Assembly (NCBI GenBank): GCA_005656395.1
Contig: SRSI01000048.1
Location: 806,001-870,000 of the forward strand
Length of the DNA: 64,000 nucleotides
Source: Strongyloides papillosus
Lineage: Eukaryota; Nematoda; Chromadorea; Rhabditida; Strongyloididae
Reading direction: 5' to 3'
The notes beneath the pieces were generated by a model. It saw only the letters and a program-made list of their open reading frames with translations. It ran no database searches and was not told the origin of the DNA. Positions 40,270 to 53,000 of the stretch are shown piece after piece. A program made the position numbers and the translations under genes. Every line of letters begins with the position of its first letter. The first letter of the stretch is position 1.

Positions 40270-43200
40270 ATGATGGACTCTATTAATAATTATTTTTTTC
40301 AAAATTCACTTCTAGATAGAGTAAGTTTTGTTTGATTTTTATAATAAAAATTATTTAAATAATGTTATAAATATACAAAGGTATAATTTTTATGTATATA
40401 TATCTAATCTAAAATTGAACGAACTTTATGTTATTTGGAAAAAAAGATTTTTATTCTTTTATAACTATTTTTGATACTTACAATTATAAAATTACACCTG
40501 TTGTTAGTTTTGTTATTGAAATAGTGAAGATTTCTATAATGTTTAAAGTTTTATATAATATTAATTAAATATTATTAAAAAGTAGTCTATTATGCCTTAT
40601 CAAGGATAGTTGATATATTAGTTGTAAGAAGTTTAAGGTAAATATAAGTATAGTTTTCTAATGTTTAACGGTAGGAATAGTGAATTAATCTTTGTAAGAA
40701 GTTAATAAATTACTTTTACCTACTTTTAAAATTTTTACAAAAACTTTTTTTAACGTAATTAACAGAATATTTATTGTTATGTAAAAATGGAGATTTTTTT
40801 TAAAATAATTTTAAAGGAAATATATATATTATGAAATATTATACGTAGGAAGATTATATTTTGTGTTACTAAGTAGTTTTATATTAATACTTAACATGAT
40901 CTTTTTTTACTTTAATTTACCTGTATTTATATTATTTTCTATATAGCTATGATGACAAAATAATAATAATGTACTTTCAAGTAAAAATTAACAATTTTTG
41001 TTTATTGCTTTATAAATAATATAAAATTTCTTTCTCTCTCTTACTAAAACTTTTCTTCTCTTAATTTTCTTTAATAAATCTCTCCTAAAGTAGTTATGTC
41101 ATTTCTTCTTCACTTATTAGACTTTTTAAAATTATATTAGTATTATTTTTAATTTATTTTATTAGAAAATTAATACATTTTTTCGTAAATAATTTTAAAT
41201 AATACTTTTTATATCCCTTTTTGACGTTTAAAGTTTGTGTAATGTTTTAATTTAAACTTTTTATTTTCCATGTGATTTTTTAATATTATTAATATTAAAA
41301 TTTAGCATTTAAACTCTGTTAAAGTAAAGTTTTTTTTAAATATTTCTAACAATTTTTTCCTAATATTCTAGACAATGGGGCCTTTAAATGGAGGATCGTC
41401 AATAATTATAGCACATCCACAATTACAAGTTTCAAGTGGCAATTATACCGGTGGAGGAGTACATACAAATATAAATAATATAGTGCCTACAGGCGTGATG
41501 GCTGGACTTAGTAATAATATGTTAGTTGTAGAAAGTACTGCTGGATCTTTAGGTTTAACAGATCTCCCAACATTAAAAGAACTAGCTCATAGGTTTTACC
41601 AATCTGGAGATTATCATAACGCTGAAAGGCAATGTTTATCGGTGTGGCAGGCTGAACCATCTAATGTATCAGTTCTTTTACTTTTATCATCAATATACTT
41701 TCAAAAAAAAGAATACGAAAAATCATTACAATTTGCTAGTATAGCATTAACAAAAAATCCAGGCCTTGCTGAGGCATATTGTAATCTTGGAAATGTTTTT
41801 AAAGAGCAGGGTCAATATAAGGAAGCAATTGAAAATTATAGGCACGCAATAGAATTAAAGAGTAATTTTATTGACTGTTATATTAATCTTGCTGTAGCAC
41901 TTGTTTCTAAGGGAGACCTGGAGCAGGCTGTTGCTGCATACTCAACAGCTCTTCAATTAAATCCAACGTTATATTGTGTAAGGAATGACTTAGGAAACCT
42001 TCTTAAAGCTATGGGTAAATTAGAAGAAGCTAAAATATGTTATTTAAAAGCTATTGAAACGAATCCATCATTTGCTGTGGCATGGTCAAATCTTGGTTGT
42101 GTATTTAGTAATCAAGGTGAAATATGGCTTGCTATCCATCATTTTGAAAAAGCTATATCATTAGATTCCAATTTTTTAGATGCATTTATAAATTTAGCAA
42201 ATGTTTTAAAAGAAGCAAGAATTTATGATAGAGCTGTAGCAACATATTTACGTGCTTTAGAAGTACAATCATTAGTATCAAATCCAGGTAATAGTATTGC
42301 TGTTATATATGTTAATCTTGCTAGTGCATATTATGAACAAGGACATTTAGATTTAGCTATTGAAACATATCGTCGTGTCATTGATCTCCAACCTTGTCAA
42401 CCTGATACTTATTGTAATTTAGCTAATGCCTTAAAAGAGAAAGGTTTCGTGGAGGATGCTGAATTGGCATATAATCAAGCTCTTCAATTATGCCCAACAC
42501 ATTGTGATTCAAAAAATAATCTTGCCAATATCAAAAGAGAACAAGGTAAAATTGAAGAAGCAATTGCATTGTATAGAGATGCATTAACAACATGCCCAAC
42601 ATTTGCTGCAGCTCACTCAAATTTAGCTTCAATACTCCAACAACAAGGTAAATATCAAGAGGCAATATACCATTTTAGAGAAGCAATTAAGAATTCACCT
42701 CTATTTCCTGATGCTTATTCAAATATGGGAAATGCATTAAAAGAGATGGGTGATATAGCATCAGCTGTACAATGTTATACAAAAGCAATTAGTATTGATG
42801 GTGGTTTTGCTGATGCTCATAGTAACCTTGCTAGTATATATAAAGATGCTGGTAATTATTCAGAAGCAATTAAGTCATATAGAACAGCTATGAGATTGAA
42901 AGGAAATCAATTTCCTGATGCATTTTGTAATTTAGTACATTGTCTTCAAATTATTTGTGATTGGGATGATTATGATTTTCGTATGAAACAACTTGTAGCA
43001 ATTGTAGCTGATCAATTAAATAAAAAAAGATTACCATCAGTCCACCCACATCATTCAATGTTATATCCATTATCACATGAACAAAGAAAACAAATAGCTG
43101 AGAGGCATGCAAATTTATGTTGGGATAAAGTTCAAGTTTATCATAAACCACCATACAATTATCCACCTAGAAATTGTCTAAAACTTGGTGGTAGACTAAA

Positions 43201-44739
43201 AATTGGTTATGTATCATCAGATTTTGGTAATCATCCAACATCACATTTAATGCAATCTGTTCCTGGTCTTCATGATCGTAATAAAGTTGAGATTTATTGT
43301 TTTGCTTTATCATCAAATGATGGTACGAATTTTAGACAAAAATTATCAGATGAAGCTGAACATTTTATTGATCTTTCAAATCTTACATGTAATGCATCAG
43401 CAGCAGATTTTATAAATAAACTTGGTATACATATACTTGTTAATATGAATGGTTATACAAAAGGTGCTAGAAATGAGATATTTGCTCTAAAACCTGCCCC
43501 AATTCAAGTTATGTGGTTAGGATATCCAGGAACATCTGGTGCTAGTTATATGGATTATATTATTACTGATGCAACAACATCACCATTAGAATTATCTCAT
43601 GCATACTCAGAGAAATTAGCTTATATGCCACATACATTTTTCATTGGTGATCATATGTTTATGTTAGAACATTTGAAGGAACGGGTTATTGTTAAAGATA
43701 AAAGTGCTGCGATTTTAAGTGATAAAGATAATGTAACAGTATGTAATGCAACAAATCTTGAGCCTCTACTTAGTAAAGTTGAATTGGTACCAAAAGTTAT
43801 TGAAACTGAGGTCCCACATGCACCAGAGAATGAAGTTAAAAAAACAGAAGTTAAAATGCAAATACTTGAAGTTCCAACAACGGAACCATTAAAAGATATG
43901 ATTGAGAGGCGTGAGATAGTTGTAAGTGTAGAGGGTGTACGTGTACAGAATGGTCTTGATACATTAAGTAGAACACATGTTAAAGCAGCAAATGGTGAAG
44001 AAGTTCCGGATACTATTATTGTATCTTCAAGGACACAATATAATTTACCATCACATGCAATTGTGTATTGTAATTTTAATCAATTATATAAATTTGATCC
44101 AAAAACAATGGATTGTTGGATAGAGATATTAAAAAAAGTTCCAAATTCAGTATTATGGTTACTTAGATTTCCATATCATGGTGAACCAAACATTATTAAA
44201 TATTGTGTAGAGAGAGGTATTGATGGTTCACGTATAATATTTTCAAATGTCGCTGCAAAAGAGGAGCATGTTAGGAGAGGACAATTAGCTGATGTCTTTT
44301 TGGATTCTTCTATTTGTAATGCTCATACAACAGGTATAATAATAATAATTAATGAAATAATTTATACAATTTCTTTATAGGTATGGATGTATTGTGGACT
44401 GGAACACCAATGGTAACAATGCCAATGGAGACATTTGCTTCAAGAGTTGCTGCTTCACAATTAATGGCATTAGGATGCCCAGAGTTGATAGCGAAATCAA
44501 GGAAAGAGTACATAGATATTGCAGTAAGATTAGGAACCGATGTAGATTACTTAAATCAAATACGTGCTAAAGTATGGAAAGCTCGAACAACATCAACTTT
44601 ATTTAATGTTAAACAATATTGCACCGACTTAGAAGGTTTGTTTTATGAAATGTGGCAGAGATATGAAGAAGGGTTACCGGTAGATCATATCACAAGTATT
44701 AAGCAATATTCTCCTTCAAATACATATGAATCTGATTAG
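40270..44739 (+). CDS. ogt-1: O-GlcNAc transferase (OGT)
   Basis: The core gene is exons 41375-44333 and 44381-44739 (phase 1, 47-bp intron), giving 1105 aa from MGPLNGG. A further short exon, 40270-40320 ([17 protein letters not shown]), ends at a perfect GTAAGT donor. It would join in frame at the TATTCTAG acceptor before ACAATGGGG (41372), adding 18 residues. About 12-13 TPRs fill residues ~60-540 ([20 protein letters not shown] and similar repeats). The catalytic half has [14 protein letters not shown] with the His matching human H498 at residue 620, [22 protein letters not shown], then a variable intervening domain. Next come [29 protein letters not shown] with the UDP-contacting Lys at 962, and [19 protein letters not shown]. 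It adds GlcNAc to Ser/Thr of nuclear and cytoplasmic proteins. Size fits C. elegans OGT-1. Confidence 0.95.
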
Positions 44740-46209
44740 CAATCGTGTTTTCTCGTTTTTGTTATTAAAAAATTATTTCCATATATATATATATTCTTTT
44801 TTTAAATCTTCATTTATATTTCTTCAATTTATTGTATATAATTTTTTTGCACCTAATATATAGTCACACTTACGTTTATATTTTTTTAATATAAATGTCA
44901 TTATGCGATAATAAAAATGAAAAATATCTTTTATAAGTACCAATACTTCATGACATTACTTTAAATAATAGAATTTTTTACTAAGTGAAAATGATATATT
45001 TTTTGTGTTATTATTATTTATTTTTTTATACTTTTTAACGAAATAAAACATTTCAAATTTGATTCATTTATTGTATTGTAATATTTGTATGGAGTGGATT
45101 AAAAATGAAGACATCAATAAGCTCCTTTAAAGATAATTTTTTATTTATTTCAAGACGGATAAAGATTGGTATTTAAAGTAGTATCAAATATCTTTTGTTA
45201 ATAACAAGTATACTTATAAATAACATTAACATATTTTTGTAAATTTTTATATAAAGATATTTTTTTTATAAATTTTATGGAAAAACCTATTTAAAATTCT
45301 ATTAATTTCATCTGATAGTTTAGGGAATGAATTTTAATGGAATAGAAAAAATCTGATTTTTTTTTGTGAGTTGTGTTTTAAAAATAAATTATAAACAAAC
45401 GTTAATTAAGATAAGCATTTTCAAATATGAAACCAAAATTACTTTCCTCATATTTTAACAAATTACTTCACAGTTGTTCCAATAAATATCATAAACAGCA
45501 GATAAAATGCACATGTAATGATGATTATAAAATATTCCTTTACCTCACTTGAATCTTATGGGAACTAACATTAAAAATTCTTATAATAGCAACATACAAA
45601 AGAAATTAGATCTCCTTTTCACATTAATTGGACATACGAAAATTATATTGAATGAATATAAAAATTAATTTAGTTTTTATTCTCAAGTTTTTGTCTTGTT
45701 TTAAATTTTTATCCAACAAATTTTGTCTCTAATATCATTTTATTTGAAAGTATTAGATTCCATGTCCTAAAAGAATAAACTACATATGGTCCTTTTTTGC
45801 TAATTTATATTTTAAAGCATAAAATTAATTTATTTAAAACCGTTTACGTCTTGTTAATCTTAAGTCATTAGCAATATTTGAGAGTAATCACTTAAAGAGA
45901 TCCCCTGGGGAGCTTTTACACACAAAATATTGTAACGATAACCGTATAACTACTATTGCAATCTCAACACCAACAATTATTAGCCACGTCACCGAATTTC
46001 TGCGTGAAGCGTAATTAAAGCATCATATTATATTTTAAAGACCTTGATAATTAAACTTTGATTCAAAAACAAGTGTAAACAAGCGTGATAAAAACAAATT
46101 TGTGGTAGCAAAAGTTTATTTATAAAAAAAACGCAATGATTGTGCAAAAATTAACAAGAAAAAGTAAATAAATTCCAGTATATTATTATTAAAAGTATAA
46201 CATTAAATT
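44740..46209. other. Convergent 3' intergenic region
   Basis: Between ogt (+) and the RS-rich gene (-). AT-rich except a more complex block at about 45890-46030 (with TCCCCTGGGGA and GCCACGTCACCG), next to the 3' end of the minus-strand gene. That block could be its 3' UTR or a small non-coding RNA. No open frame. Confidence 0.4.
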
Positions 46210-47001
46210 TCAAGATTGTTCTCTTCCAACAGTTAACGTCGAAAACCCACCCTAGAAAAGACACAAAAATATAACAACATATCAAAAACTTACATTAAGT
46301 AGAGGTATTTTGTTTTCTTTCCTAAGAATGTTCTTGACTTCTTCAAATTTACTGCGATCATGATATCCAATAATTCCTACCCCATTACCTAGGACATCAG
46401 CAACATCTGGCATACCAGCATTTTCTAGACCATATCGCATTAAGTCAACAGAACTGCAGTTCTCATTCAGATTCTCCAGCACAACACTATGGAGTGTCAC
46501 AGCATTCCCGCGACCACCACCTCTACCGCCCCGGCCTCTTGGTGCTCCACGTCCTCTAAATGCCCCACGTGGTGTTCTGTCATCACTAAAACGTGTACCA
46601 CCACTCCTTCTTGAACTTGAATATCTATCACTTCTATCTGGTGATCTTCTATCAGAGTAACGATCACTGCTCCTACATTCATCATATCTTGAACTTCTAG
46701 AGTATCTTTCATCGTCCCTTCTATCATCTCGTCTCCTGCTGCTACTTCTATCATCATACCTGTCGTCACGAGATGAGTAGTCATAATCTCTGGTACTTCT
46801 GCGTCTCTCAGAACTTCTCTCTCTGTCGGGGTTCCTTGAGTCACGATATCTATCCGCTGATCTTGAATCATCATAGCGATCTCCATTATATCTCCTATAA
46901 CGGTCTCCATCTCTGTCATGACGGTCGTCTCTGGAGCGTGAGTAATCTCTGTGAGAATAGGAATCTGATCTTCTGCGATAATCCCGATCCTCCGTCACCA
47001 T
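46210..47001 (-). CDS. RS/RD- and RGG-rich protein with RRM-like C-terminus
   Basis: Exons 47001-46294 and 46251-46210 join in phase 0 across a 42-bp intron; 249 aa, with the second exon coding only GGFSTLTVGREQS. Residues 1-~135 are almost entirely Arg, Asp, Ser and Tyr in RD/RS/DRY patterns. Residues ~140-165 form an RGG-type box (RGRGAPRGRGGRGGGRG). From about 168 the chain is folded-like: VTLHSVVLENLNENCSSVDLM then GMPDVADVLGNGVGIIGYHD. This resembles the second, atypical RRM of SRSF1-type splicing factors. The order, RS then RGG then RRM-like, is the reverse of a classical SR protein. A nuclear pre-mRNA or mRNP role is inferred. It overlaps antisense and alternate-frame open frames that are only composition shadows. 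Confidence 0.75.
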
Positions 47002-48098
47002 AATAACAAAAAAAATACCCTATAAATATTATAAATAAACCATATAAGATGTAAGAAATAAGAACTACAATACAATATTTAGGAAAATATATGTAATGTG
47101 ATTTTAAGATTTCCTACTTTTATATTAATTGAAATTAATTCAAAATTTCAGGCCAATATTTCTGGTAAAATATTAAAATAGCATGCAATTATTGGGAAAA
47201 AATTTATAAGAAAATTCAATGACAAATCTCTTTCTTTTCAAATTAGAATTTGGAATAATGCAAAAAATATGATGAAATTGCGGGAGTTAAAGTAGAAAAT
47301 GTTTTTATAAGTATGGCAATAGATACATGAAATAATAAAATGATAAGAAAAGTGTAAAAGAAAGATGATTTAAATGTATCTATAAACTTACATACATGAG
47401 AAATAAAATGATAAAAAGAAATTAAGCTGAGGATCTCAAAGTGTTTGACATAGTCATCATTTTCTACAATAGATATTGAAATAGATTGCTTGTTTTGATA
47501 TTAAATAGTTTAAAATGGGAATTGGATGGTTATGCAAATTTGGAGTTAAATTTTTACAAACAAATAGTACTTGTTTTGAAATTGATTTTTCCTCCTTGAT
47601 AACTTACATCGCGATTACGAATAGTGTTTTTGATTTATTTCTCTTTTATGTATGTAAATTCTTAGTAGAAATAATAAACTTTGTTATGTGAATCTGAGAG
47701 TGTTAAATTCAAAGAGCTTCTACAATTTAAGACTTTTTGAGGGGGTTTCACTATGCGCAGAAATTCTTGTGCTTCTTATGATCAATAAATTCATAAATTT
47801 ACAGATCGATCTTAAAAAGTATTATTGTCCTTTACTATAGCTTCCACACAAATATTCTAACAGAAATAGTAAGTTATTTCGATGAAATACTAAATGATAT
47901 GCAGAACACGGAAATAATGAAAAAAACTGTTTTGAATATTATTAAGTTCGCTGTAATCATTATTAGTTAATTAATATCTATACAAAGTTATATACAACTA
48001 GAAATACAATATAAAAAGTCTTTTACATATACATAATTATTAAAAGAATTGTTTTCTTCAAGCTTGCAGTAAATCGGTGTCGGAAGAATATGTATTAA
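47002..48098. other. Upstream region of RS/RGG gene
   Basis: Lies between the start of the RS/RGG gene and the 3' end of the RING-protein gene, both on the minus strand. No open frame or RNA is supported. It probably holds the promoter of the RS/RGG gene and the 3' UTR of the RING gene. Confidence 0.45.
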
Positions 48099-48826
48099 CT
48101 ACTTCGCCATCAAACCGATCATCTCCCTTCCAAGTGACAACTCTTTTTGTTGACTAAGTCTTTCTATACACTTTCCTATACTTAACGATTCCTGAGTGTT
48201 GGTATTTGCGCCGAGAGAAACGTGGATGGGATATGGTTTTTTATGCCTTTCTTTCAAAGCCTCGTACGCTTCTCTCTTTTCGAAGATTCTGACTCTGACT
48301 TTCTTCTTATCATCTTCCACAACATTTGAACAGACTTGTGATATTCCCCTATTCGCATGCAAACTCTTCAGAATTCCAATGTTTAGTTGTATCTTAAAAA
48401 TAAAATTATTTAAATGGAGGAGATGATAAGAACTTACCTTTTTTAATGCGTGTTTTTTCAGAAGTTCGTGTTGTCTATCTTGAAATGAAAGAACTCCCAT
48501 AAGCCTTGCCGTCATACTTCTTATAACAACCGTCGGGTCTGAGAACAGCATTTTCTTGTCTACATCCATATCTTTTCCAATCGTCCAAAATGATGCAGCT
48601 TTATCACATGCATCGCACTTTATCGTCCTCTTAGATGTAGGTTGGGAATTTTTAAATCCTATAAAAATAAACATAAATATAATAAGTAAAAAAACTAACC
48701 ATCTTTGACACATTGAACACAGAGCACATGATAACAATTAAGTAGAAAAAATTTATTTCTCTCCTCAGTAGACGATATAGCACCGCATTTGTTACATGAG
48801 ATGAGAACGTTCACCACTGGAGACAT
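48099..48826 (-). CDS. ZHP/RNF212-type meiotic RING protein
   Basis: Three exons, 48826-48700, 48658-48438 and 48392-48099, joined in phases 1 and 0; 213 aa. An N-terminal C3HC4 RING is spread over exons 1 and 2: Cys11, Cys14, Cys31, His33, Cys36, Cys39, Cys57 and Cys60. It is followed by LFSDPTVVIRSMTARLMGVLSFQDRQHELL, like the DP...F.. helix that follows the RING in Zip3/RNF212/ZHP proteins. The C-terminal half is basic and charged with no known domain. Proteins of this family act on the synaptonemal complex as SUMO or ubiquitin ligases that select crossover sites. C. elegans has four (ZHP-1 to ZHP-4), and which one this matches cannot be decided by eye. The usual Ser/Thr-rich tail of ZHP-3 is short or absent here. 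Confidence 0.75.
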
Positions 48827-49988
48827 TCTTCTTACTAGAGATTAAAAATTGATAGCGTGAATATAAAAATGGTGAATTTGTAAATTTAGACAAAATAGTG
48901 TCGATAGTCAATTTATATTAAAATTTCTAATATATGTTGGGTTGTTTGGATGATGGCTTGTGAATGGAACGTATATTTCTTTTAGACACCTTGTCAAATA
49001 AATTAGGGACTTTGATGCTTTATGTTGATTATATAGAGTGATTTTTTAAGAGGGTTTAAGCCTAATTTAGTAAACACATTAATTTTAACATGTAAATATT
49101 TATATTTGACATAATCTACCATATTAAAAATTTTTTTAAGGTAATTTTCATTCACTTTTATTCAATTATTCTTAATTTCGAATTAAGGAATCTTTTAGAT
49201 TTGCGGTATCGATGAGGACAAAAGAGCAATTAAGATGCGTCTACCTTTTTAATTGTCGTTGTAAATAACTTCCAATACATGTACTTTATGAATCTTACTT
49301 TTTCTTAATATTCCACTACTTCATATGTGGTGGCCAGTCAGTTTCTCCTTATGTCAGTGTTTATTAACTTATTTTCTTTATAAAGGTAGTATTAATGTAT
49401 CAGTAACTGATTTTTAATTAACAATTTCTGGAATTTAAGGCATTTTAATACAAAAATATATTATAACTGAAAATAATTAATTTTTAGTAAAATGATCTAA
49501 CAGTTTTTTATATTTTATAACTTTAAAACAATAAACATTGAAAATATTTCTTTGCATATTTAATTTTTTCTCTCAAAAAATGCGTCTATTGCATCAGATT
49601 TTATCTCTTCAAATTTACATAAAACAATTTTCGCTTATTCTACTTTAGGAAAGAAAAATTATATCGCAATGCGGCGGCCGTTAGAATTAATTTTCTTTTT
49701 AATCAGGGACGGATTTGTATGTATTTTCACTCATAAGACGTAAATTGATTGTCTAACGAAAAATGATTCTTCAATAAAGAAGATCCAACGTCCTTTGGTT
49801 TCGTGGTAATTATATGGATTCAATTGATTCGTAAATATGTTTTCATACACTTTCTACACATAAAAACATTAATTAGCAACATTTCTATAAGATATTAGCG
49901 ATATTTATACATAAAAATTATAAAAAGTTTCAAGAATGAACTTGAGTTATAATATGGGGTTCTTGGGATTCAGAAACCCCAAAAGAAA
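48827..49988. other. Intergenic region before the split tRNA
   Basis: AT-rich, no open frame. A single GC-rich patch with GCGGCGGCCGTT lies near 49671-49682; its meaning is unknown. The part nearest 48827 should contain the promoter of the RING-protein gene. Confidence 0.4.
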
Positions 49989-50037
49989 CTCTCTGGCGGG
50001 GAATCGAACCCCGGTCTCGCACGTGACAGGCGCGGAT
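49989..50037 (-). pseudogene. tRNA-Asp (GTC), 3' half, cut by a transposon
   Basis: Reading the minus strand, this segment holds the anticodon loop CTGTCAC (anticodon GTC), the 3' anticodon stem GTGCG, the variable region, a perfect T arm (CGGGG-TTCGATT-CCCCG), the 3' acceptor strand CCAGAGA and discriminator G at 49989. The D arm and 5' acceptor strand are missing and replaced by the end of the 50038-53426 element. The missing half lies at 53427-53458. Positions 50029-50037 (GGCGCGGAT on the plus strand) are one copy of the target-site duplication. The two halves together would make a standard 72-nt tRNA-Asp. Confidence 0.9.
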
Positions 50038-53000
50038 GGTAGCACGTCAATCTTACAATGCGTTTTTTGCCAAAAATCACACAGTGATTTTTTACCATAT
50101 TTCGTGTCAGGATTATGGTTATAAAATATAAGATTAATGTAAATTTCTTCTATTATAAACAAAGAAAACATGTAATTTTTAATATTTTTCTGATGACTTA
50201 ATGTATTACTTATATTATTGTTGTTTTATTGGTAAATTAAATTCATATAGTAACATTTGGAATATAAAAAAAATTTTATGTTATGTTGGTAATCTATGTA
50301 TTCATTACCCGATTTTACATGAACATGTTACAGCTAGCTAAAAAGCTGTATACATGTAATTTATAAGCTATAATCTGTTTACAGGTAATTTTTTGTTGAC
50401 TATAAGATAGAAGCTACCCGACTTCATGTTTTATGGTCTATTTAGAATGGTACCAGCTACCCTGTAGTTAAAAAGTTGTTGAAGCCTTGGTTGACATTTT
50501 TAAATGTTACCAGCTAAAATTTACCTTTTTTATTGTGTTACCAGACTACATTGATATCCGCTGCCTGACTGGTATAAAATCGCATTTTTATGACACTTCC
50601 TAATTTTTATTACTACTTAAAAAAAATTATATTACAAATTATTTATTGAAATAAAAAAAACACAGTATAAACAAACAAGTAAATATACCAATTATTTAAA
50701 AGACTACAAAACTTCCATTTCCTGATCTGATAACTGCATATCTAAAATAGAATGACATCATATAAGATTATATAAAAAATATAAACTTGCCATGAAGCCA
50801 ATCTAGTAAATCCGCAAAAAGGCATATTTGAAGGCCTAAAAAGAAAAATTTCAGTCTAATAATTAAGTTGCAATATAACTTACCATCAAGATGTCGAAAG
50901 TAGTAGAATCCATTGAATTACTCCTAAAATAAATATTTAACATAAGCATATTTCAAATTTAACTTACCATTATATCTCCAAATGCAACAGGAATGACCCA
51001 AGAACCATCAAAAAAATCCGGCGACAAACCTGAAATCATAAATATAAATACTTCAATAATACCAGAATGTTAAACTTACAAAAAATGTCAGAAAAAAAAC
51101 TGCGCAAATGACATATAAAAAATGGCAAAAATAGTTGTATGACGCACCCCATGACAATACTATAAAGGCGCTATATGTCAGGAAAGATTGGTGACTTTCG
51201 TTATGGGATATAATGATTATATAATAATACGGATAAATTGGGGGAAATATGGAAAAGGAATATTAAAATGACTAAAATAATTTTGTCAAAGACTGGCATT
51301 TTCAGTAGCCTCTACTATAGGCAAAATAAAGTCAGAACTTTTCCAAAAAGTCTCAACATCATCAGGATTGAAGTTTGTTCTTTGACTTCCATTCGCCTAA
51401 TGACTGGCTCTCCCATTAATTGCCTCAACAACAGTCCCGAAATAGACTTTCCTTCAATCTTTGTCATGAATACTGGCCATTCCACAATACATAAGAGCTT
51501 CTAAAAAAAGTCCTTAGTCATTAAAATTTAAAACTACTCTTAAATGTCGACATCTTTTCTTTCGGGAGAGGACACCTTTTGGAGATTCTTGTCAATGAAT
51601 TATAAAATTTAAATTTTATCTGGACATTCCGGACACCATAATATTAGCAATCGAAAATTGAATTATAAGAAATAAAAACTGATGAGACATTTTAAAAAAA
51701 GAATATTTATTTTACAAAAGAGACAAAAAGTATTAAAGTTCATTGGAGACTTCATAAAAAAAGCACTTAATATATTACTCTTTTGACACAAGAAAGACAT
51801 TATAAAAGTTACCATGTAACACACTGTCAGTGTGTGCATACCTCTCCATTTATCTTATTAGCGGTGCCATAAATGTCATCGTAGATGTGGAGTAACTGGT
51901 AACCGTTATTCCACTAGACGTAACCTTCGACCGGTAGTCGGGTATTTACAAAGCTATGAAATAAGAATATTACCTGTATCCAGATTGTATATTGGAAAAT
52001 AATAAAAACTTGAAGGTTCGTGAAGGCAAATTAACGGAGATAAAGAGGAAATCTCGTAAAAGACGGGCAATCGATGGACATTCTGATAGGAACAATATTA
52101 GAAATATCAATAAATGACTTTTTTATTTTAAAATTTTTTTATTTGCAAATTTGTTTTAGATAAAAACTTTATTCTAGTTCTACTCTAATTAAAAATACAC
52201 TTAATTATATTAAGATTGTATATTGATTTACTGTTAAATCTATGAACGTATAGAAAATAGTATGGAAACATTATTAAACTATATATAGACTATATTTCGT
52301 AAAAATACTTTGTAAACATTTAGTCTATACAGGCATTTAGTTTCCACACTAAACTTAACTGTAAAATACCTAAATCTAGTCTAGGAAAATCAAAATTTGT
52401 AAAACCGGGTAATAATTAAGAAGTAACTAAATTTTTGTTAATTATTAAGCAAATTGTTAATAAAATTCAATTGCTAAACATAATTACTTTAGATTTTACA
52501 AATCTGAAGTATAGATTTTTACTATGTCATGAATAACGTTAGCAAAATTATTTTAAACTAGAAAATATGGTATTAATTTAAAATAAAAACAATTTTTTAC
52601 TTTGTAAGGTGATTATTATTCAATTTAAACATTACAACAAAATTAATCTAAATTTTTACTATTCTGAAAATATAAGATTTTTACTGCATCATAAATAATG
52701 TTAACAAAAGTAATGTCATAAATCTAAAAGATATTTTTTGATATTTTGCAAGATAGTTATTAATAAAATATAAATATCAAGTATATTTACTTTAGATTTT
52801 ACCAATTTGAAGTACGGATTTTTTACTACATCGTAATAATGATAACAAAATTATTATCCTTGTGAAATATATACTTTTTAAGACTGAAACACCAATTTTA
52901 AGGTTATAAAATTCTAAGAGCGATTTCTTTGTTAATATATGTACTGAATATGTTTGTACATTGGAAAAATAGAATACTCATATTAAATAAAAATATGTAA

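Noticed and set aside
46497..46919. 140-codon minus frame within the RS/RGG gene
   Set aside because: Alternate-frame reading of the Arg/Asp/Ser repeats; the true frame ends in an RRM-like domain and splices properly.
49936..50171. Small frames on both strands across 49936-50171
   Set aside because: They run through the tRNA-Asp 3' half and the transposon end, so they are not coding.
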